Source of the DNA: Nocardia donostiensis | GTDB taxonomy: Bacteria; Actinomycetota; Actinomycetes; Mycobacteriales; Mycobacteriaceae | Assembly: GCF_002081715.1 (NCBI RefSeq) | Contig: NZ_MUKP01000008.1 | Location: forward strand, 1-64,000 | DNA: 64,000 nucleotides | Direction: 5' to 3' | Part shown: piece by piece, positions 11,401-22,845 of the stretch | How the letters are laid out: the number at the start of each line of letters is the position of its first letter | Numbering within the stretch: position 1 is the first letter of the stretch | The notes under the pieces: generated by a model | Database searches by the model: none | What the model was told of the DNA's origin: nothing | Seen by the model: only the letters and a program-made list of their open reading frames with translations | Made by a program: the position numbers and the translations under genes

Positions 11401-14400
11401 GGTTGGTGACGAGCAGCCGGAACGCATGGGTATCGAGGCGGATCAGTGTGAATCGGATCAGCGGGGGTTCCGACAGGTCGAAGCCTGCCGCCGCGTCCGC
11501 TGCGGCGATATCGTCGACCTCGGTCGAGGTGTCCGCATCGCCGTCGGTGAGGTCGATCTCCCGGAACCGGGCATCGGCGTGGTCCAGCACGATCTGGCAT
11601 GGCCCGGCGGCGGTGTCGGCGAAAGCGGCGCGCAGGGTATCGTGCCGGTCGATCACTGCTTGCGCGGCCCGCCGCAGGCGTTCGCCGTCGACCGCGCCGG
11701 AAAAACCGATCACCGTTTGGACGGTGTAGTTGTCCTCGGTATCGGGGTTGTATGTCGAGTGGAAGTGGATACCGGCTTGCATCGGCGACAGGGGCCACAC
11801 GTCGGTCAGGGTGTGATACTGCCGCTCGAGTCGATCGATATCGGGTTGGGTGAGCGAGACAAGCGGGAAATCCGTGGGACGGTAGGGGCGTCCCTCGGTG
11901 CGGTGATCTGTTCGGGGCTGTACCTCGGTCACGGCAGCTGTATCGGTGCGGGCTGCGGCGGCGAGAGCGGCCACGGTTTTGGCTTCGAACACGTCGCGCG
12001 GGGTGATGGTGAACCCGGCGGATTTCGCCAGCGCCACCAGCCGCATCGAGACGATGCTGTCGCCGCCGAGGGTGAAGAAGTTGCTTTCCGCTGAAACGCT
12101 GTCCAGGTGCAGCACTTCGGCGAACAGGTGCGCTATGACCTGCTCGGCGTGCGTGGACGGCGGCCTGCCGCCGGTGGCTGTCGACCGGTAGGGGCGTTCG
12201 CGTAACGCTTTCCGGTCGATTTTGCCCGAGGGTGTGCGCGGCATCGAGTCGAGTTCCACGATCGCGGCAGGGTTCAGGTAATGGGGTAGCGTGCCGGCGA
12301 GTTCGTCGTGCAGTGCCGTCACATCCAGTTCTCCCCCGGATGCGGCGACGACATAGGACACCAGTACCGGTTCGTCGGCGGGCCCTTTCTGGGCGACGGT
12401 GGCGGCACCGGCCACGGCAGCGTGCCGCACCAGGTGGGCGTCGACCTCCCCCGGTTCGATCCGCTGGCCGTGGATTTTGACCTGTTGATCGGTGCGGCCC
12501 AGGTACTCCAGTTCCAGCCCGCTGCGGCCCCGCACCCAGCGCACGGAATCACCGGTGCGATAGATCCGTGCACCACGGGTGGATCTGGGGTCGGCGACGA
12601 AACGGGACGCGGTCGCGCCCGGCCGGTCGACGTAGCCTCGGGCCAGTCCGGGCCCGCCGAGATAGAGTTCGCCGGCGACCCCGACCGGCACCGGCCGCAG
12701 CCACATATCGAGAACCGCCACCGACACACCCCGGGTCGGGCCGCCGATCGTCACCGGCTCACCAGGTGTCAGAGCATCGGAGCCGGTCGCCCAGATCGTG
12801 GTTTCGGTCGGCCCGTAATGGTTCATCAACCGGCGCCCGGGCCCCCACCGGTTCACCAGATCCGGTCCGGTCGCTTCGCCGACGACTGCGACCGTTTCCA
12901 GACACGGAACCCGGGCCGGGTCCATCGTGTGCAACGCGGACGGGGTGATGATCGCGTGGGTAACCTGCTGTGAACGCAGCAGCTCCTCGAGATCGGTGCC
13001 GGCATACACCTGTGACGGCGCCACCACGAGGCAGGCGCCGCTGCTGTGTGCCAGCAGCAGCTCTGACAAGCAGGCGTCGAAACCTGGGGAGGCGACCTGC
13101 AACACCACCGAGGCGGTGTCGGCAGCGAAGGCGTCGGCGTGCGCGGCGACCAGGTTGGCCAGGCCTCGATGGCTGAGGTGGACCGCTTTCGGTGTGCCGG
13201 TCGAGCCGGATGTATAGATCACATAGGCCGCGTTGTCGGCCCGCACCGTGCCTGCCGCTATTGGGGCGCTGTCCGGGTGCGGGAGTTCTTCCTCGGTGTC
13301 GAGGATCAACCAGTCGACCGTGCCCGGAAGTTGCGGTGCAACAGCACTGGTCGTCACACCCAGTGCGCTTTGTGAGTCGGCCAGCAGCTCGGCGAGCCGC
13401 TCGGCGGGGTTGTCGGGATCCAACGGCACGAAAGCGGCACCTGTTTGTGCTACCGCCCATATCGTCACGACCAGCTCGACCGAACGGGGCAACGCCACCG
13501 CGACGAACGATTCGGGGCGAGCACCGTGACCGGTCAGCAGGCGAGCGAGCCGGTCTGCGCGACGCTGCAGCTCACGATAGGTGAGGGTGGTCTCACCCGA
13601 CCGGACAGCCACCGCGTGCGGATACCGTTGCGCGGTGGTGGACAGGATGTCGCGCAACGTGAGCTCTGCGGGCGCCGAGTCACTGCCCACCGACAGCAGT
13701 TCGGCCCGTTCGCTATCCCAGCATGAGGAGATCGCAGCGACTTTCTCGCCCGGGTCGGTGACGATCTGCGCCAAGATCAGCTCGAATCGTTCGAGCATGG
13801 TGCGGGCATCGCCGGCACCGAGCCGGTCGGTGCTGAATCGCAGCGTCACCGTATGGGTGCCGGGCTCGCTGATATCGGATGCCTCGTCGCGAGTCGACCG
13901 CGGCGGGGTCACCTGCAGGCTCAGCGGATATGGTGTGGCGTCGTGTGCGTCGATATCGACGAGCCGCAGATCGGCGGCGCGCAGATCGCGAGCCAGCCCC
14001 TCCCGGTCCAGCGGGTAGGACTCGAGCACCGTCACCGTGTCGAACATATCGGCGACCCCGGCGGCCCGTTGCAGCTCCGCCAGGCCGATATGCCGATGGT
14101 CCAGCATGGCCGCTTGTTCGGATTGCACCCGGACGAGCAGGTCGGCAACGGTTTCGTGAGGGTTGAGCCGGACCCGGACGGGCAGTGTGTTGATGAACAG
14201 GCCGATCATGTGCTCCACACCCAGGATCTGCGGCGGGCGGTGGGACACCGTGTTGCCGAATACCACATCCGAGCGGCCGGTCAGGGCGGTGAGCAGCAAC
14301 GCCCACGCCACCTGCACGGCGGTGTTGGCGGTGACACCATAGGCGCGACCGAGATCGAGCACCGCGGCGGTGGTCGCGGCGTCGAGACGCATATCGACTT

Positions 14401-17400
14401 CGCCGTTGTGTGCGGTGACGGCCCGCTCCGGTCTGCCCGTGACCCGCGTCGGGCTCTCGATCCCGGCGAGCATCTGCCGCCACGCGGTTGTTGCGGCGTC
14501 ACGATCCTGGACATGCAGCCACTGCAGATAGTCACGGTAGGAACGGGGGGCCGCGATCCCGGCCGGATCACCGCCGGAGGTGTACAACGTCAGCAACTGG
14601 TGGATCAGCAGGGGCATCGACCAGCCATCCAGCACGATGTGATGGTTGGTGACGAGCAGCTGGAACTCCTCGGTGCCGGTGCGGATGAGGTGGAAACGCA
14701 GCAGCGGCGGACGAGCCGTATCGAACGGAGCCGACGCCGCTGACGTGAGTCGCTGCAGCGCGCGGGCGCGTTCACCATCCTCGCTGATATCGGTGAGGTC
14801 GCTGTGGCGCCATTCGGCCCGGGTGGTGCTCGTCACGATCTGACGTGGCCCCTCGGCGCTGTCGACGAACGCGGTCCGCAGGCTGTCGTGCCGGTCGATG
14901 AGCGCCTGCGCGGCGCGGCGCATCCGTTCCGGATCCACCTGCCCGGCCAGGGTGAGCGCTGCCTGCACGATGTAGCCGTCGACGCCGTCGCGGTCGTAGG
15001 TGGCGTGGAACAGCAACCCGGACTGCAACGGGGTCAGCGGCCACACATCGGTCATCGACGGGTATTCCCGCTGCCAGCGGTCGATATCGTCCTGCGCGAC
15101 CGCGACGAGCGGGAAATCCGACACGGTGAAACCGCCGGCGGATTCGGATCGGGCGTGTTCGGCGAGCGCCCGCAGCGCCTGCACCCACAGTCCGGCGAGC
15201 TCGTCGACATCCGCGGCGTCGAGGACATGTGTGGCGAACTCCCAGGTCGCGTCGAGTTCGGTCCCGTCGGGGCCCTGCTCGGCGATCGCGTTGATATCGA
15301 GCACGGCGGGCAGCGCCATCTGCGGATCGCTCGTCGCGGTCAGGGAGGTGAATTCGGTGGTGGGTGCCCACGCCCCCGAGTGTTCGCGGGCACCCACCCG
15401 CCCCAGATAGTTGAAACTGATCTGAGGTTCTGGTGAGCCCGCGAGCTCGGCGCAGGCCCGGGGATCGAGGTAGCGCAGCATCCCGTAGCCGATGCCGTTG
15501 TCCGGCACCGCCCGCAGCTGCTCCTTCACCTGTTTGACCGCCATTCCCGCAGCCGCGCCGCCGGCGAACGCCTCCTCGGGGTCCACGCCGGACAGTTCGA
15601 GCCGGACCGGGAACCGGGTGGTGAACCAGCCCACGGTGGCGTGGAGATCGGCTCCCGGCACGGCCTGTTCCTCGCGGCCGTGCCCCTCCACCGCGATCAC
15701 CTCCCCGCCTGCGGTCGTGCCACGTCTGCGCCGCCACTCACCCAGCGCCAATACCAGCGCCGCCAGCAGCGGATCATTGGCGCCGCCGTGGAAACGGGCC
15801 GGGATGGTGGTGAGCACCGCCTCGGCAACATCTGCCGGGACCCGCACGTGTCTGCGGCCCGCGGTGGCCACCACGTCACGGGCCGGGTCCAGACGCCGCG
15901 CCCCGAGAAGCTGTTCGCCGCCTTCGAGAGCTGCTTTCCACAAGTCGAGTTCCGCTGCGCACCGGCCGGGTGCTTGCTCGACCAGACCGTGCACCCAGCG
16001 CCGGACCGAGGTGGTGCCCGCGCCGGTGGGCGGGTCGCTGCCGTCGCGAACCTGCCGCCAGGTCTGCGCGAGGTCGGCGAGGATTATCCGCCACGACACG
16101 GCGTCGACAGCGAGGTGGTGGATCACCAGCCACATCAGGTCAGGGCCGTGCCCGTTGCGACCGTTGCGGTCGTTGCGGTCGTGCATCCAGACGGCCTGCA
16201 CGAGCACACCGTTGCCCGGGTCCAATCGATCCGCGGCCGCGTGCAGGTGCCTGTCGATGTCGGTGGCGTCGCGTCGGTCGAGCCGGACGCCGGCGAGCAC
16301 CGCGTCGGCGTCGACGGATCCCGGCTCGCGGACATCGAGGAACCGGTCGGCCGACTCGGTGCCGCGCAACACCGCGCGCAGCATGTCGTGGCGGTCCAGC
16401 AGAGATTGCAGCGTCCGCACCAGACTCGTTCGGTCGGCCCGCTCCGGGAGCTGAACGAGGGTGGCATGGGCGAACCGATCGACGTGGCCGCGGTCGAGCA
16501 TGGCGTGCATGATCGGTGACAGCGGCATCGGCCCGACACCGCCGCCGGGCAACTCGGCCAGCCGGGTGTCGCTGCCGGTTTCGGTCGCTATGGCGGCCAG
16601 GCCCGCGACGGTCTTGTACTCGAACACATCCTGGGTGGAAAACCCCAACCCCACGGCCTTGGCCCGCGCCACCAGCTGAATCGACAAGATGCTGTCGCCA
16701 CCGAGGGCGAAGAAGCTGTCGTCCGCCCCGACCTGCCGCACACCGAGCACCTCGGTGAACAGCCCCGCCAGCAGACTTTCCCGGCCAGTGGCCGGTAGCC
16801 GGCCGGCCGCTACGGTCCCGAAAACGGGTTCGGGCAGCGCGCTGCGATCGAGTTTGCCGAACGCGTTCACCGGCAAAATCTCCAGCGGCACGATCACCGC
16901 CGGGACCATATGCGGCGGCAGGCACTCGCGGGCGAAGCGCTCGAGTGCCAGCGGATCGATGCGACGGCCGTCGATCGGGACGACATAGGACGCCAAAACG
17001 GTCGCGTCGGCGTTGTTACGCACCGGCACTGTGACGGAAAGATCCACATCCTCGTGCCCGGTGAGCGCCGCGTCGATTTCGCCTGGTTCTATCCGGTATC
17101 CGCGGATCTTGACCTGGAAGTCGCTGCGCCCCATCAACTCCACGCTCATCTCCGAGCCCGCACCGGTCCAGCGCGCGAGATCACCGGTGCGGTACATCCG
17201 CTCACCGGCACCGCCGTACGGATCGGCGACGAACCGGGCCGCGGTATCACCGAACAGGTGGCTGTAACCGCGCGCCAGTCCCGGCCCGGCCAGATACAAC
17301 TCACCCACGGTGCCTTTCGGCACCGGTTGCAGGGTTCGGTCCAAAACCATGGCCGCTACGCCGCGGATAGGGCCGCCGACGGTGAGGTCACGGTCGGGTC

Positions 17401-19807
17401 GTATCGCGGCGCCTGCGGCGGTCACCGTGGTTTCGGTGGGCCCGTATTCGTTGTCCATGGGTACCGTCTGCGCCCAGCGTTCGATGACGTGCGGTGGGCA
17501 CACGTCGCCCCCGACCACAACCCTGCGCAGGTCGGTCAGCAGATGCGGGTCCACGGTTGCCAGCATCGCGGGCGTCAACGTCAGATGGGTTACCCGCTGG
17601 TCGGCCAGCAGCTGGGTGAGCTGTGCACCGCCGATCACGTCGGGGGGTACGACCACCAGCGTGGCCCCGTTGGCGAAGCAGGTCAGGAACTGTTCCAAGG
17701 AGGCGTCGAAACTGGGTGAGAGCGCATACGACACGCGGGATGTTGCGTCGATACCGTAGGTGTGGCTGCGGTCGGTGAGGAGATTCGCCAGCCCGGTGTG
17801 GGTGACTTGGACACCTTTCGGTAATCCGGTGGACCCCGACGTGTAGGTCACATAGGCGAGGTTGGTGGCCCGTAACGGGCGGGTCCGCTCCTCGTCGGTA
17901 ATCGGCCCGCCCGCAGCGTCGTCGCATTCCCGCAGGGTCGCGGGGTCATCGACAACCACCTGCTGCACCCCCCGCGGAATCCGCTCACGGTGGGCGCCGA
18001 CGGTGATTCCCACACGTGCGCCGCTGTCGGCGATCATGTGCTCGATACGTTTCGGCGGGTACTGCGGGTCCACGTGCACGATCGCGGCCCCGCATTTGGC
18101 GACCGCCCACGCTGCTGTGATCGATTCGACCGAGCGGCGAAGCACGATCGCCACCGCTGTGTCCGGTCCGCAACCCAGAGCTATCAGCTGCCGGGCCAGC
18201 TGGGAGGAACTGGTGTCCAGCTCGCCGTAGGTCACCGTCCGGCCGGGCGAGGTGATCGCAGTCGCCGCAGGGTTGCGCTGCGCGCTGTCGACCAGAATGT
18301 CCGGTAGCAGCCGTGTTTCGACGCTGCTCGGTCCCCGCACCGGCAGCAGCGCGGCTCGTTCCTGCGCTTCGAGCAGCGCCAGGCTGCTGACCTGGCATCC
18401 GGGTCCCCCGGCGAGGAACCCGTGCAAAAACATGAGGAACCGTGTGTGGTGGCCGGCGAGCTCGGCCGGGCTGTAGATATTCGGGTTGCCCTGGAAGTCG
18501 ATGTGTGTGCTGTCCTTGCCTGCTCCCGGGTAGATGTTGACGAACAGGTCGGCGGTGGGTCCTGAGGTCAAGACATGCAAACGTCCGGTCGTGTTGCCGA
18601 GCACCACCTCGTTCTCGACCATCATGAGGTTCACGGCCGGCCCGAAGGACGCCGCCTCATCGCGCGCGATCCCCATATCACCGAAGATGTCCTCTTGGCG
18701 GTAGCGCTGTCGCCGCAGGGCACTGGTCAACTCGCTACGCGCAGCGTCGATCACGGCACCGACGTTGCGGGAACCGACCCGCACACGCAGCGGGACCACA
18801 TTGGCCACCATGCCCCCCGAACGACGCAGCACAGCAGAGTGCCGACCCGACACCGGCAGGCTCAGCAGCACTTCCTCGCTTCCGGTCATCCGGGCCAGAT
18901 AGGCGGCGAACGCCGCGACGATGATCGGAGCGACGCTCGTACCGCGCTCGGCTACGACGCTGTCCAGCAGTTGCACGGTGTCGTCCGGCAAGGGGGCGCT
19001 GACCAGCGTCGGATGAATGGTGGGCTTGCTGATGCGACCGGCCAGGCTGACGACGGGCGGCGCGCCTGCCAGATGCTGCGTCCAGTAGGCGCGGTCGTTG
19101 CCGAAACGTTCAGAATCCCGGTACGCCAGATCCTGGGCGACGATGTCCCCCAGGTCTTTCGCTGTCGACGGCGGGGCCTGCTCGCCACGGAGCCACGCAT
19201 TGTACAACTCGGTGATCCGGTGCACCATGGTGACCGCGGCGAAACCATCCAGCGCAATATGGTGAGCGCGCTGATACCACAGGATGTGATTCGAGCCGAC
19301 CTGGAACACCACACTCGTCATGAGACGGTCGTTCAGCAAGTCCAGTGGGGCGGAATAGTCCTGGACCATCAACTGGTGGGCGGCCGCAACGGGGTCGCTG
19401 TGGTGGCGCAAGTCTACGATCGACACGGCAGAGCCGAGGGTTTCGTCGACGAACTGACATGGTTCTCCGTCGACCTCGATCAGGCGCATATGCCCGGATC
19501 CGAATTCGCGACCGACGGTATCGCATGCCGCGACAAGCAATTCCGGTTCCACGTCGCCGATGAGCTCGACGTATTGGGCCACAGATATCGGCGACGACCC
19601 CGCGAGGTGCTGGGCGAACCAGATCCCCCGCTGCGCGGCGGTCAACCGAAGAATATCGAAGGAGGGCGGGCTTGCGGAACCGACACCGTTGGAATGTGCG
19701 CCCGAGCCATTACCGGAAAACAGGTGACCGGAAAACTCGGCGGACCCGATCTGCGAGGAACTCGACCGGTCCCGGCCACTATCGAGGTTGCGCTGGAATC
19801 GAGACAC
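1562..19807 (-). CDS. Five-module non-ribosomal peptide synthetase, C-A-T-E/C-A-T/C-A-T/C-A-T/C-A-T-TE
   Basis: This 6081-residue cytoplasmic enzyme builds a pentapeptide on phosphopantetheine arms. The GTG start at 19807 is preceded by GGAGGT at a good distance. Active-site motifs are intact: condensation HHxxxDG at about residues 182, 1721, 2803, 3844 and 4907; epimerase [10 protein letters not shown] at 1229; adenylation TSGSTG at 654, 2197, 3277, 4340 and 5383, with GKxDR near 983, 2529, 3604, 4670 and 5715; carrier serines in LGGDS/LGGNS at 1035, 2580, 3652, 4721 and 5766; thioesterase GWSLGG near 5908. The first C domain and the TE closely resemble those of EntF, which implies an acyl or aryl group handed over from a separate carrier and a releasing, possibly cyclising or iterative, TE. 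No MbtH-like gene, exporter or tailoring gene is adjacent. The product is unknown. Confidence 0.97.
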   Translation of the reverse strand: MSRFQRNLDSGRDRSSSSQIGSAEFSGHLFSGNGSGAHSNGVGSASPPSFDILRLTAAQRGIWFAQHLAGSSPISVAQYVELIGDVEPELLVAACDTVGREFGSGHMRLIEVDGEPCQFVDETLGSAVSIVDLRHHSDPVAAAHQLMVQDYSAPLDLLNDRLMTSVVFQVGSNHILWYQRAHHIALDGFAAVTMVHRITELYNAWLRGEQAPPSTAKDLGDIVAQDLAYRDSERFGNDRAYWTQHLAGAPPVVSLAGRISKPTIHPTLVSAPLPDDTVQLLDSVVAERGTSVAPIIVAAFAAYLARMTGSEEVLLSLPVSGRHSAVLRRSGGMVANVVPLRVRVGSRNVGAVIDAARSELTSALRRQRYRQEDIFGDMGIARDEAASFGPAVNLMMVENEVVLGNTTGRLHVLTSGPTADLFVNIYPGAGKDSTHIDFQGNPNIYSPAELAGHHTRFLMFLHGFLAGGPGCQVSSLALLEAQERAALLPVRGPSSVETRLLPDILVDSAQRNPAATAITSPGRTVTYGELDTSSSQLARQLIALGCGPDTAVAIVLRRSVESITAAWAVAKCGAAIVHVDPQYPPKRIEHMIADSGARVGITVGAHRERIPRGVQQVVVDDPATLRECDDAAGGPITDEERTRPLRATNLAYVTYTSGSTGLPKGVQVTHTGLANLLTDRSHTYGIDATSRVSYALSPSFDASLEQFLTCFANGATLVVVPPDVIGGAQLTQLLADQRVTHLTLTPAMLATVDPHLLTDLRRVVVGGDVCPPHVIERWAQTVPMDNEYGPTETTVTAAGAAIRPDRDLTVGGPIRGVAAMVLDRTLQPVPKGTVGELYLAGPGLARGYSHLFGDTAARFVADPYGGAGERMYRTGDLARWTGAGSEMSVELMGRSDFQVKIRGYRIEPGEIDAALTGHEDVDLSVTVPVRNNADATVLASYVVPIDGRRIDPLALERFARECLPPHMVPAVIVPLEILPVNAFGKLDRSALPEPVFGTVAAGRLPATGRESLLAGLFTEVLGVRQVGADDSFFALGGDSILSIQLVARAKAVGLGFSTQDVFEYKTVAGLAAIATETGSDTRLAELPGGGVGPMPLSPIMHAMLDRGHVDRFAHATLVQLPERADRTSLVRTLQSLLDRHDMLRAVLRGTESADRFLDVREPGSVDADAVLAGVRLDRRDATDIDRHLHAAADRLDPGNGVLVQAVWMHDRNDRNGRNGHGPDLMWLVIHHLAVDAVSWRIILADLAQTWRQVRDGSDPPTGAGTTSVRRWVHGLVEQAPGRCAAELDLWKAALEGGEQLLGARRLDPARDVVATAGRRHVRVPADVAEAVLTTIPARFHGGANDPLLAALVLALGEWRRRRGTTAGGEVIAVEGHGREEQAVPGADLHATVGWFTTRFPVRLELSGVDPEEAFAGGAAAGMAVKQVKEQLRAVPDNGIGYGMLRYLDPRACAELAGSPEPQISFNYLGRVGAREHSGAWAPTTEFTSLTATSDPQMALPAVLDINAIAEQGPDGTELDATWEFATHVLDAADVDELAGLWVQALRALAEHARSESAGGFTVSDFPLVAVAQDDIDRWQREYPSMTDVWPLTPLQSGLLFHATYDRDGVDGYIVQAALTLAGQVDPERMRRAAQALIDRHDSLRTAFVDSAEGPRQIVTSTTRAEWRHSDLTDISEDGERARALQRLTSAASAPFDTARPPLLRFHLIRTGTEEFQLLVTNHHIVLDGWSMPLLIHQLLTLYTSGGDPAGIAAPRSYRDYLQWLHVQDRDAATTAWRQMLAGIESPTRVTGRPERAVTAHNGEVDMRLDAATTAAVLDLGRAYGVTANTAVQVAWALLLTALTGRSDVVFGNTVSHRPPQILGVEHMIGLFINTLPVRVRLNPHETVADLLVRVQSEQAAMLDHRHIGLAELQRAAGVADMFDTVTVLESYPLDREGLARDLRAADLRLVDIDAHDATPYPLSLQVTPPRSTRDEASDISEPGTHTVTLRFSTDRLGAGDARTMLERFELILAQIVTDPGEKVAAISSCWDSERAELLSVGSDSAPAELTLRDILSTTAQRYPHAVAVRSGETTLTYRELQRRADRLARLLTGHGARPESFVAVALPRSVELVVTIWAVAQTGAAFVPLDPDNPAERLAELLADSQSALGVTTSAVAPQLPGTVDWLILDTEEELPHPDSAPIAAGTVRADNAAYVIYTSGSTGTPKAVHLSHRGLANLVAAHADAFAADTASVVLQVASPGFDACLSELLLAHSSGACLVVAPSQVYAGTDLEELLRSQQVTHAIITPSALHTMDPARVPCLETVAVVGEATGPDLVNRWGPGRRLMNHYGPTETTIWATGSDALTPGEPVTIGGPTRGVSVAVLDMWLRPVPVGVAGELYLGGPGLARGYVDRPGATASRFVADPRSTRGARIYRTGDSVRWVRGRSGLELEYLGRTDQQVKIHGQRIEPGEVDAHLVRHAAVAGAATVAQKGPADEPVLVSYVVAASGGELDVTALHDELAGTLPHYLNPAAIVELDSMPRTPSGKIDRKALRERPYRSTATGGRPPSTHAEQVIAHLFAEVLHLDSVSAESNFFTLGGDSIVSMRLVALAKSAGFTITPRDVFEAKTVAALAAAARTDTAAVTEVQPRTDHRTEGRPYRPTDFPLVSLTQPDIDRLERQYHTLTDVWPLSPMQAGIHFHSTYNPDTEDNYTVQTVIGFSGAVDGERLRRAAQAVIDRHDTLRAAFADTAAGPCQIVLDHADARFREIDLTDGDADTSTEVDDIAAADAAAGFDLSEPPLIRFTLIRLDTHAFRLLVTNHHVILDGWSMPLLMRELLDYYGTPSHIGTLGPAPSYRDYVAWLHQQDLTASKAAWAHAFSDVASPTRVARTAGAAGSPAAAEVGAELPAERFEQLRQVTADAAVTINTAVAAAWALNLRILTGDTEVIFGSAVSGRPPHLPRVDQTLGMFLNTIPVRAQLDPTLSIQQLLTRIQAQHARMLDHHHIGLPEIHRSLGVTELFDTALAFQSFPLDRPALQQLVDTAGLHVDDITGADATPYPLSLVVAPKHTEHGETQGLHITLRFRTDAFDTPQARRILDRFVELLNRIAGNPATRLGEISLNDEPGPSWPTPAEEHAVPDTLHDILTASATTEPDALAATCGETTMTYRQLDERSTRLARVLLRRTGRTATTIASALPRSLDAITTIWAAAKAGAAFVPIDPNLPPERIAFLLSDSHASLGLTITAFSTQLPDSVDWLILDDENTTRTVDREPGTPITDTERGAPIRKDQTAYVLYTSGSTGTPKGVLVNHRGLADVVAAQRRILGADPTSTVLQVASPSFDASVFELLLAHGSGGRLVISPPDVYGGHDLAELIQREHISHTVLTPSALATLPRNGLDELRMLASVGEPVGPELVEQWAPGRTMVNLYGPTETTIWATGSNALTPGAPITIGKPVGPVAAAVLDTWLRPVPPGVTGELYLFGPGLADGYIGKKGLSAARFVACPYGEPGHRMYRTGDLVRRNTNGDLEYVGRNDFQVKVRGTRVELGEIDAVLGARAEVAFAVTVPRSDDGRPVTLVSYVVPAAGTDVTGEELNAALAEALPAYMMPAAVIVLDDVPLTTNGKLDRTRLPEPVFAAHEFRAPSTWLEAVIAEAFEQVLDVNRVGADDDFFALGGDSLTASLVVARVGAALDAHVPVRSVFEAPTVAKLAELTSTLRRGGRIPLTAGARPEPIPLSLAQQRMWFLNQLEPDSPAYNIPVLLRLSGQLNTEALGAALRDVVTRHEVLRTIYPHTAGAPQQMILDEPAVAAEPIPAQANSDQDVVGEFVRAGFDVTMQVPIRVGLFELGPDAEGTEQYMLVLVVHHIAGDGQSMGPLARDVMTAYAARVAGHAPVWQPLPVQYADYALWQRQVLGAADDPTSLMSAQLEFWRSTLAGTPDRLDLPADRIRPAVASLSGGRVPVHIDAKVHGRLLKLARSQGSSLFMVIHTALAVLLHRLSGSEDITIGTPVAGRGEPGLDDLVGMFVNTLTLRTPVNTGEPFTDLLTRTRETDLQAFEHADVPFERVVEELNPQRTAAQHPLFQVALAFQNLAAVDVTLPDIVVTQEDVDTGMCQFDLQLVITDSYSNTGAAQGITGTLMYARDLFDEATAAGFVQRMLRILEAITDDPTVAVGDIDWLAPDERSELVSRVGKQPAGTPQTTGLLPEVFAAAVRDNSEGVAVVAGDTELTYTELDEQSNRLARFLIRRGAGPEKPVLVAAARSLELVVAWWAVMKAGAGYVPVDPGYPATRIEQIVTESAAVLGVTVSQARTQLPDSVDWIELDDPASVAQIDTLTADPIGAGERLQPLRATNVAYTVFTSGSTGIPKGVVITHSGIAGYLAEQRAPHTLDHTSRVLHFASPSFDASLLEILLAISCASTLVIAPAGMYGGNELTEFLRTQRITHAFVTPAALASVDPTGLDDLRVVMCGGENVPTDLAYRWAGTDTAGTREFREWYGPTETTIIATTANPIQPGQQPTLGTPIPGMQALVLDTRLQPVPVGVAGELYLTGPGLARGYLNKPHTNAARFVACPYGEPGHRMYRTGDLVRWNTNGDLEFVGRNDFQVKVRGFRVELEEIDTALRTHEGVAFAATVPRREGTGPVMLVSYVVPTTGTQVTGAQLTAALAETLPSYMMPTAVMVLDQIPLTPNGKLDRKALPAPILQAKQFRAPASPVEEIVAGVFAEVLDLDSPVGADDDFFELGGNSLVATRVAARIGAALDANVPVSMIFEAPTVTKLAARAESHADTGRIALTPQPRPQHIPLSYAQQRMWFLNRFEPDSAAYSIPIVIRLTGQLNLDALHAAITDVVTRHEILRTIYPHTAGEPAQIVLPATDAIPPMPITPSTEPELAPAITAFVSTVFDLTDEIPFRVQLFELEQHEWVLAVVIHHISGDGSSLGPLARDMTTAYTARLHDEAPAWTPLPVQYADYAIWQHTILGTEHDPESLLRAQIDYWKNQLADLPALLELPTDRPRPPTQSYAGANVPITISAELHTQLEHLARTHNTTLFMVFHAALAATLARLAGTDDIAIGTPYAGRGEPELDDLVGMFVNTLVLRTQLTTGMTFTQLLEHVRNNDLAAFGHADVPFERLVQELNPVRSHAHHPLFQVMLAFQNLTATDFELPGLSVSAIEADTGTSLFDLQITVSDTYGPTGAPAGITGGVTYATDLFDQATVTTLVNRLLRLLHALAADPTQPIHDVNLLDTTEREAVLTQWNATEHPLTPNETLASLFTHSAQTHAHRPAVISGEQTLTYAQFASRVNRLARWLITQGVGPETLVALRMRRSLDQVTAMYAIHAAGGGYVPIDPDHPAERIEYMLATAAPVVVLTSLDGLELTEFDDTPITDSERLTPLQPHNLAYILFTSGSTGRPKGVAVPHRAVLNQLHWLSETYTLTPADVVLQKTPATFDVSVWELFATLAAGAQLVIARPDGHTDPAYLAETIAAHQVTITSFVPSMLAAFANTAPAETLASLRALLVGGEAFGAEVVAAARRALPGTELHNLYGPTEFTVHATAHPVSETDAGSLPTGTPVWNVRAYVLDTRLHPVPPGVAGELYLAGNQIARGYHARPGLTAERFVPDPHTDGQRMYRTGDVARWNRAGELEYLGRTDFQVKLRGLRIELGEIEAVLAEHHTIARAIAAVHTTGAGDQLVAYLVPTTGATIDTEAVLTHAATELPDYMVPTTVMVLDTVPLTASGKLDRTRLPKPVHTMGEFREPSSWLEEEVARAFGQVLGVDRVGADDNFYALGGNSLRSVQVVSELKKELDYEVPVSWMLSDPRPADLAKRIESGMRTGHTTTDRAALGFDVLLPIRTSGHQPPLFCIHPASGLAWCYRPLDEYLSADRPIYGLQTPQISGESPGPTSIQDIATRYLDEIRTVQPHGPYHLLGWSLGGLIAHAIAVEMRAAGEQIALLALLDSEADGVDSSTLSTVTAGELISNLGPVIGIDYVSSDATAEEAADLIRQRLGGSIDIDAATIERMTDAYNLSIRAASSWQPPVLDSDMLYFTATSERRSDAIGHPGWAPHVRGQISNFDIDTTHLAMTEPTVIARIARILNTRLEQ
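5500..8697 (-). other. NRPS module 4: C(L-type)-A-T
   Basis: The C domain starts [18 protein letters not shown] and carries HHIAGDGQS, the form that joins two L residues. The adenylation pocket reads D-A-L-F-M-G-W-I-I, consistent with a hydrophobic side chain but not assignable further. The carrier has LGGNSL. Part of the A domain DNA is nearly identical to module 3. Confidence 0.75.
6051..6173. repeat. Internal 123-bp near-identical repeat, copy in module 4 A domain
   Basis: These 123 bases, coding for the A8 region of the module 4 adenylation domain, match 9249-9371 in module 3 with about four mismatches. Flanking A-domain DNA is much less alike. Confidence 0.85.
8698..11885 (-). other. 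NRPS module 3: C(D-acceptor type)-A-T
   Basis: The C domain begins [13 protein letters not shown] with HHVILDGWS. It is preceded by the same kind of linker (TDFPLV..TQPDID) that joins E to C at the module 1/2 border (SDFPLV..AQDDID). The pocket reads D-A-F-V-A-V-L-I-W, close to module 2 and unassigned. The carrier is LGGDSL and is followed by an ordinary L-type C domain. Confidence 0.75.
9249..9371. repeat. Internal 123-bp near-identical repeat, copy in module 3 A domain
   Basis: Partner of 6051-6173. The shared stretch runs from the K[VI]RG region back through MYRTGD to [12 protein letters not shown] in both proteins, which suggests recent recombination or conversion between modules. Confidence 0.85.
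11886..15144 (-). other. NRPS module 2: C-A-T, E domain apparently missing
   Basis: The C domain starts [12 protein letters not shown] and has HHIVLDGWS, the type that normally accepts a D-configured donor after an E domain. The adenylation pocket reads D-A-S-I-A-V-H-I-W, which I cannot match to a known residue. The A3 motif is [11 protein letters not shown]. The carrier has LGGDSI, the form usually seen before an E domain, yet it runs straight into the next C domain. Confidence 0.75.
15145..19807 (-). other. NRPS module 1: C(EntF-type)-A-T-E
   Basis: The C domain begins near [14 protein letters not shown] and matches the EntF condensation domain along its length, with active HHIALDG. The adenylation pocket, read by alignment to GrsA, is D-A-E-T-V-G-E-V-T plus the A10 lysine. 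Acidic residues at positions 239 and 322 suggest a basic amino acid such as Arg, Lys or Orn (inference). The carrier has LGGDSI and is followed by an epimerisation domain with [10 protein letters not shown] and NYLGR, so residue 1 should be converted to the D form. Confidence 0.8.
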
Positions 19808-20698
19808 CTGACCTCCATAGATTTCGTCATGTCAGGAGCCGGCACTTCGGGTCGCCCCTGACCCCCCGAAGGGTCTGTGCATCAGTCCGAAAACAGGCAA
19901 TGAATTCCACGGGAATGGCACCGAGTGCCGCCAGCCGAGGCATTTCGTCTGCGCTGCGGTAGGCCACATGGCGCGACAGTCCACGCTGAGCCCGGAAAGA
20001 AATCACCCTGGGAGAAAATGAGACCCGACGGTGACGAATACCGTGGATGCGGCTGCAGGCAAGCTCAGCGGGCTAGGAGCGCGAGCTGTCGCAAACCATC
20101 ACGGTGCAGGGGGTTTTCGGTGAACAGGGAGATTGCGGAGTCGCCGTCCGGCGCATTCGGCGCGGACACGCCTCTCGATGTGGACGCCCGCGTCGCCACC
20201 GTCTTCTGGACGGAAAACACGCAGGTTGCCGCAGTGACCCGGACCCGAGGCGGGTTCGGCGAGCAGGAAGCGAACATCGTTGGAATTCATCGGTTGCACC
20301 GGATCGCCGTCTGGCGGGTGGTATACCACTACGCCAGTTTTGTTCTAGCAGAAATTCAACGACCACGCTGTCGTCGAATTCGTGCTGTGGTTTCTCCGCA
20401 ACCCCGACAATTGGGAGGATTCGTCTGTCGTGTCGACCTGTCGTAAAAGCATTGGTCGACAGTCGTCGACGCGTATCCGCGATTTCGACGACCAGCTCGA
20501 GAGGAAATAATAAACGAGGGTAAGGGAAGTCCGCAATGGCCGTTGATGGGGTGACACCCCGCGCGGGCGCTGGACGACGGCCCGGCAGCATTCTGCGGAG
20601 CCGTTGTCTTCGCCACGCTGACCGTCTGGGACCTGGTGGTCGTCGACTGGATCATCCTCGTCGGCCTACGTCCCCGCCTGCTGGTACTGAGGCCATGC
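19808..20698. other. Intergenic region upstream of the NRPS; no supported gene
   Basis: About 890 bp separate the synthetase start from the nucleotidyltransferase stop. The NRPS ribosome site (GGAGGT) is at its left edge. Short minus-strand stretches around 20065-20330 look mildly protein-like (for example FTENPLHRDGLRQLALLAR) but change frame and have no start context. They may be debris of a lost gene. No iron box, riboswitch or clear terminator was recognised. Confidence 0.5.
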
Positions 20699-21457
20699 TC
20701 ATCTGGTGTGCGGTGTGCCGACTACGCCGAGGATGTAGTCGGCGTAGGGTCGCAACGAGGAGCGCAACCTGCCCCAGTTTTCCTCTTCCGCACCGAGGTA
20801 GACGGCGCGGGCATGTTCGAGCACGGGCCGATGCTCGGCGGGCAGCTGCCGCAGCGCCCATCCGGCGGCCACATCCTTGGGTTCGATCCTTCCCGTGGCC
20901 AAGGTGGTCCAGGTGCGGGCCAGCCGGAGAACCACATTGCGGGTGTCGGTGTCCAATTCGTTCAGCGATTCGGGGATATCGGCGGTGATCGCGTGCTCTA
21001 GATCGGCGCGCGGAACCGGGTCGAGCACCCGCGCCGGCGCCGGACCGGTGACCGCGGTATCCCCCTGCAGTACCATCGTGACCAACAGCGCCAGATCAGG
21101 ACTTGCCACAGCCGACGGGACTTCGCCGCGCTCGTACTGCACACGCTCCCACTCGCCGTACTGGTATTCGCACCGCGGCGGGTAACGCCACGGCCGCACA
21201 TCCTCGTGCACGACCGCCGTCAACTCCACCGGCCGAGCCGGGCCGCGCGGCGGGTACTCCCCGGAGATCGTGAGCAACTCCCCGGTCAACTGCTCGCGTT
21301 GCCGTACCGTCAACCGGCGATCCAGCACGACGAACACGTCCAGATCGCTGGACTGTCGCAGTCCGCCGAGCACCGCCGACCCCAGCAGATACGCTCCCAC
21401 CACCGGCGCCCCGAGCACCGTCTCGACCACCCGAACCACGCTTTCGGCCTGCTTCAT
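20699..21457 (-). CDS. AadA-like aminoglycoside nucleotidyltransferase (ANT(3'') type)
   Basis: The protein has the nucleotidyltransferase signature GSAVLGG-LRQSSDLDVFV near residues 26-45, with the two metal-binding aspartates of DLD. It also has the C-terminal helical region typical of AadA/DUF4111 (PRADLEHAITADIPESLNEL... RNVVLRLARTW). Family members transfer AMP to streptomycin or spectinomycin. Length fits (252 residues from the ATG at 21457; a longer frame runs to 21589, and GTG at 21469 is another choice). It is divergent from the TerC gene, whose start is about 160 bp away. Chromosomal actinobacterial copies are common, so true resistance activity is an inference. Confidence 0.8.
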   Translation of the reverse strand: MKQAESVVRVVETVLGAPVVGAYLLGSAVLGGLRQSSDLDVFVVLDRRLTVRQREQLTGELLTISGEYPPRGPARPVELTAVVHEDVRPWRYPPRCEYQYGEWERVQYERGEVPSAVASPDLALLVTMVLQGDTAVTGPAPARVLDPVPRADLEHAITADIPESLNELDTDTRNVVLRLARTWTTLATGRIEPKDVAAGWALRQLPAEHRPVLEHARAVYLGAEEENWGRLRSSLRPYADYILGVVGTPHTR

Positions 21458-21615
21458 CGCCTCCGTCACCGCTTCGACGGTAGAGACTTCCCCCAGCTCG
21501 GTCCACGGATTTTCTCCAGCCCCGGCCCGCCGCCGCCGAAACACCGGGGAGCGCAAGGCGACGGCAGTACAGTCGCTGACCAGAACCACGTGCAGGCACC
21601 AGTCAGGAGGCCGTC

Positions 21616-22833
21616 GTGACCGTTCCCGCGTTGGCTTGGGTGGGCGCGCTCGCCCTGATCGTGGCGTTGCTGCTGTTCGACTTCTTCGTCCACGTCCGCG
21701 CAGCGCACCGTCCGTCGCTGGCGGAGGCCGCGGTGTGGTCGGGCGCCTATGTCGGGGTCGCGGTGCTGTTCGGGTTCGTGGTGTGGGGGTTGGGCGGGTC
21801 GACGATGGGCATGGAGTATTTCGCCGGGTACGTCACCGAGAAGGCGCTGTCGGTGGACAACTTGTTCGTGTTCTTGATCATCATGACCTCGTTGCGTGTT
21901 CCGGCGGCCGCCCAGCAGAAGGTGCTGCTGTTCGGGATCGTGTTCTCCCTCATCGCTCGCGCCGGGTTCATCTTTCTCGGCGCGACCCTGATCAACCGGT
22001 TCGCGTGGGTGTTCTACCTCTTCGGCGCCATCCTGTTGCTCACCGCGGGCAGCATGCTCACACCCGAGAGCGAAGAACGCCACGCAGGCGACAACATGGT
22101 GGTCCGCATAGCTCGTACGGTGTTGCCGACCAGTGACACCTACGACGGAGACAAGCTGTTCACTCGCGTCGACGGCAAGAAGCTGATGACCCCGATGCTG
22201 CTGGCGATGATCGCCATCGGCGGCACCGATGTGCTGTTCGCGCTCGATTCGATTCCCGCCATCTTCGGTCTCACCCAGAACGTGTTCCTGGTTTTCACCG
22301 CAACGGCGTTTTCCCTGCTGGGGTTGCGGCAACTGTTCTTCCTCATCGAGGAACTGCTCGACCGCCTCATCTACCTCAGCTTCGGTCTGGCGGTGATGCT
22401 GGCGTTCATCGGAGTGAAGCTGGTTTTGCACGCGTTGCACGAGAACAATGTTCCGTTCATCAACGACGGACAGCCGGTGCCGGTCACCGAAGTCTCCACC
22501 GGTATGTCGCTGGCGCTGATCGTCGCTGTGCTCGTGGTAACCACGGTGGCGTCCCTGCTCAGCCCTTCGGGTAAAGCACAGACCGCGGTAGCCAATGCCC
22601 GCCGCCACGCCACCCGCTACCTGGACCTCGGTTACGAAGCCGACCAGAACCTGCGGGAACAGACCTACGCGAAAATCCTGCGCGAGGAACACGTCATCGC
22701 CGGTTTGCCTCGCAAACAGCGCGAACAGATCCGCGACCGCGAACCCGAGCTCACCATCCTGTTGCGCCGCGCGCACCGGGTGCACGAGGACCGGGTGGCC
22801 CGTATCCGCGCGGGGCTGCCGCTGCGCATGTGA
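21616..22833 (+). CDS. TerC/Alx-family integral membrane protein
   Basis: A 405-residue inner-membrane protein with eight or more hydrophobic segments and the TerC signature: EKALSVDNLFVF near residue 75 and GGTDVLFALDSIPAIF near 215. Both contain the acidic residues conserved in the family. A hydrophilic tail of about 65 residues follows the last membrane helix. Family members are linked to tellurite resistance and manganese export or to metal loading of exported enzymes. The substrate here is unknown. No yybP-ykoY-like leader is possible in the short upstream gap. The stop is only about 35 bp before the RHH operon. Confidence 0.92.
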   Translation: MTVPALAWVGALALIVALLLFDFFVHVRAAHRPSLAEAAVWSGAYVGVAVLFGFVVWGLGGSTMGMEYFAGYVTEKALSVDNLFVFLIIMTSLRVPAAAQQKVLLFGIVFSLIARAGFIFLGATLINRFAWVFYLFGAILLLTAGSMLTPESEERHAGDNMVVRIARTVLPTSDTYDGDKLFTRVDGKKLMTPMLLAMIAIGGTDVLFALDSIPAIFGLTQNVFLVFTATAFSLLGLRQLFFLIEELLDRLIYLSFGLAVMLAFIGVKLVLHALHENNVPFINDGQPVPVTEVSTGMSLALIVAVLVVTTVASLLSPSGKAQTAVANARRHATRYLDLGYEADQNLREQTYAKILREEHVIAGLPRKQREQIRDREPELTILLRRAHRVHEDRVARIRAGLPLRM

Positions 22834-22845
22834 ACATTTCTAGCT

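Noticed and set aside
19808..20060. IdeR/DtxR iron box upstream of the NRPS, which would support a siderophore
   Set aside because: No TTAGGTTAG-type sequence found in the upstream region.
20065..20330. Minus-strand protein-like fragments upstream of the NRPS
   Set aside because: Frame changes, no start or ribosome site, no recognisable family; noted only as possible debris.
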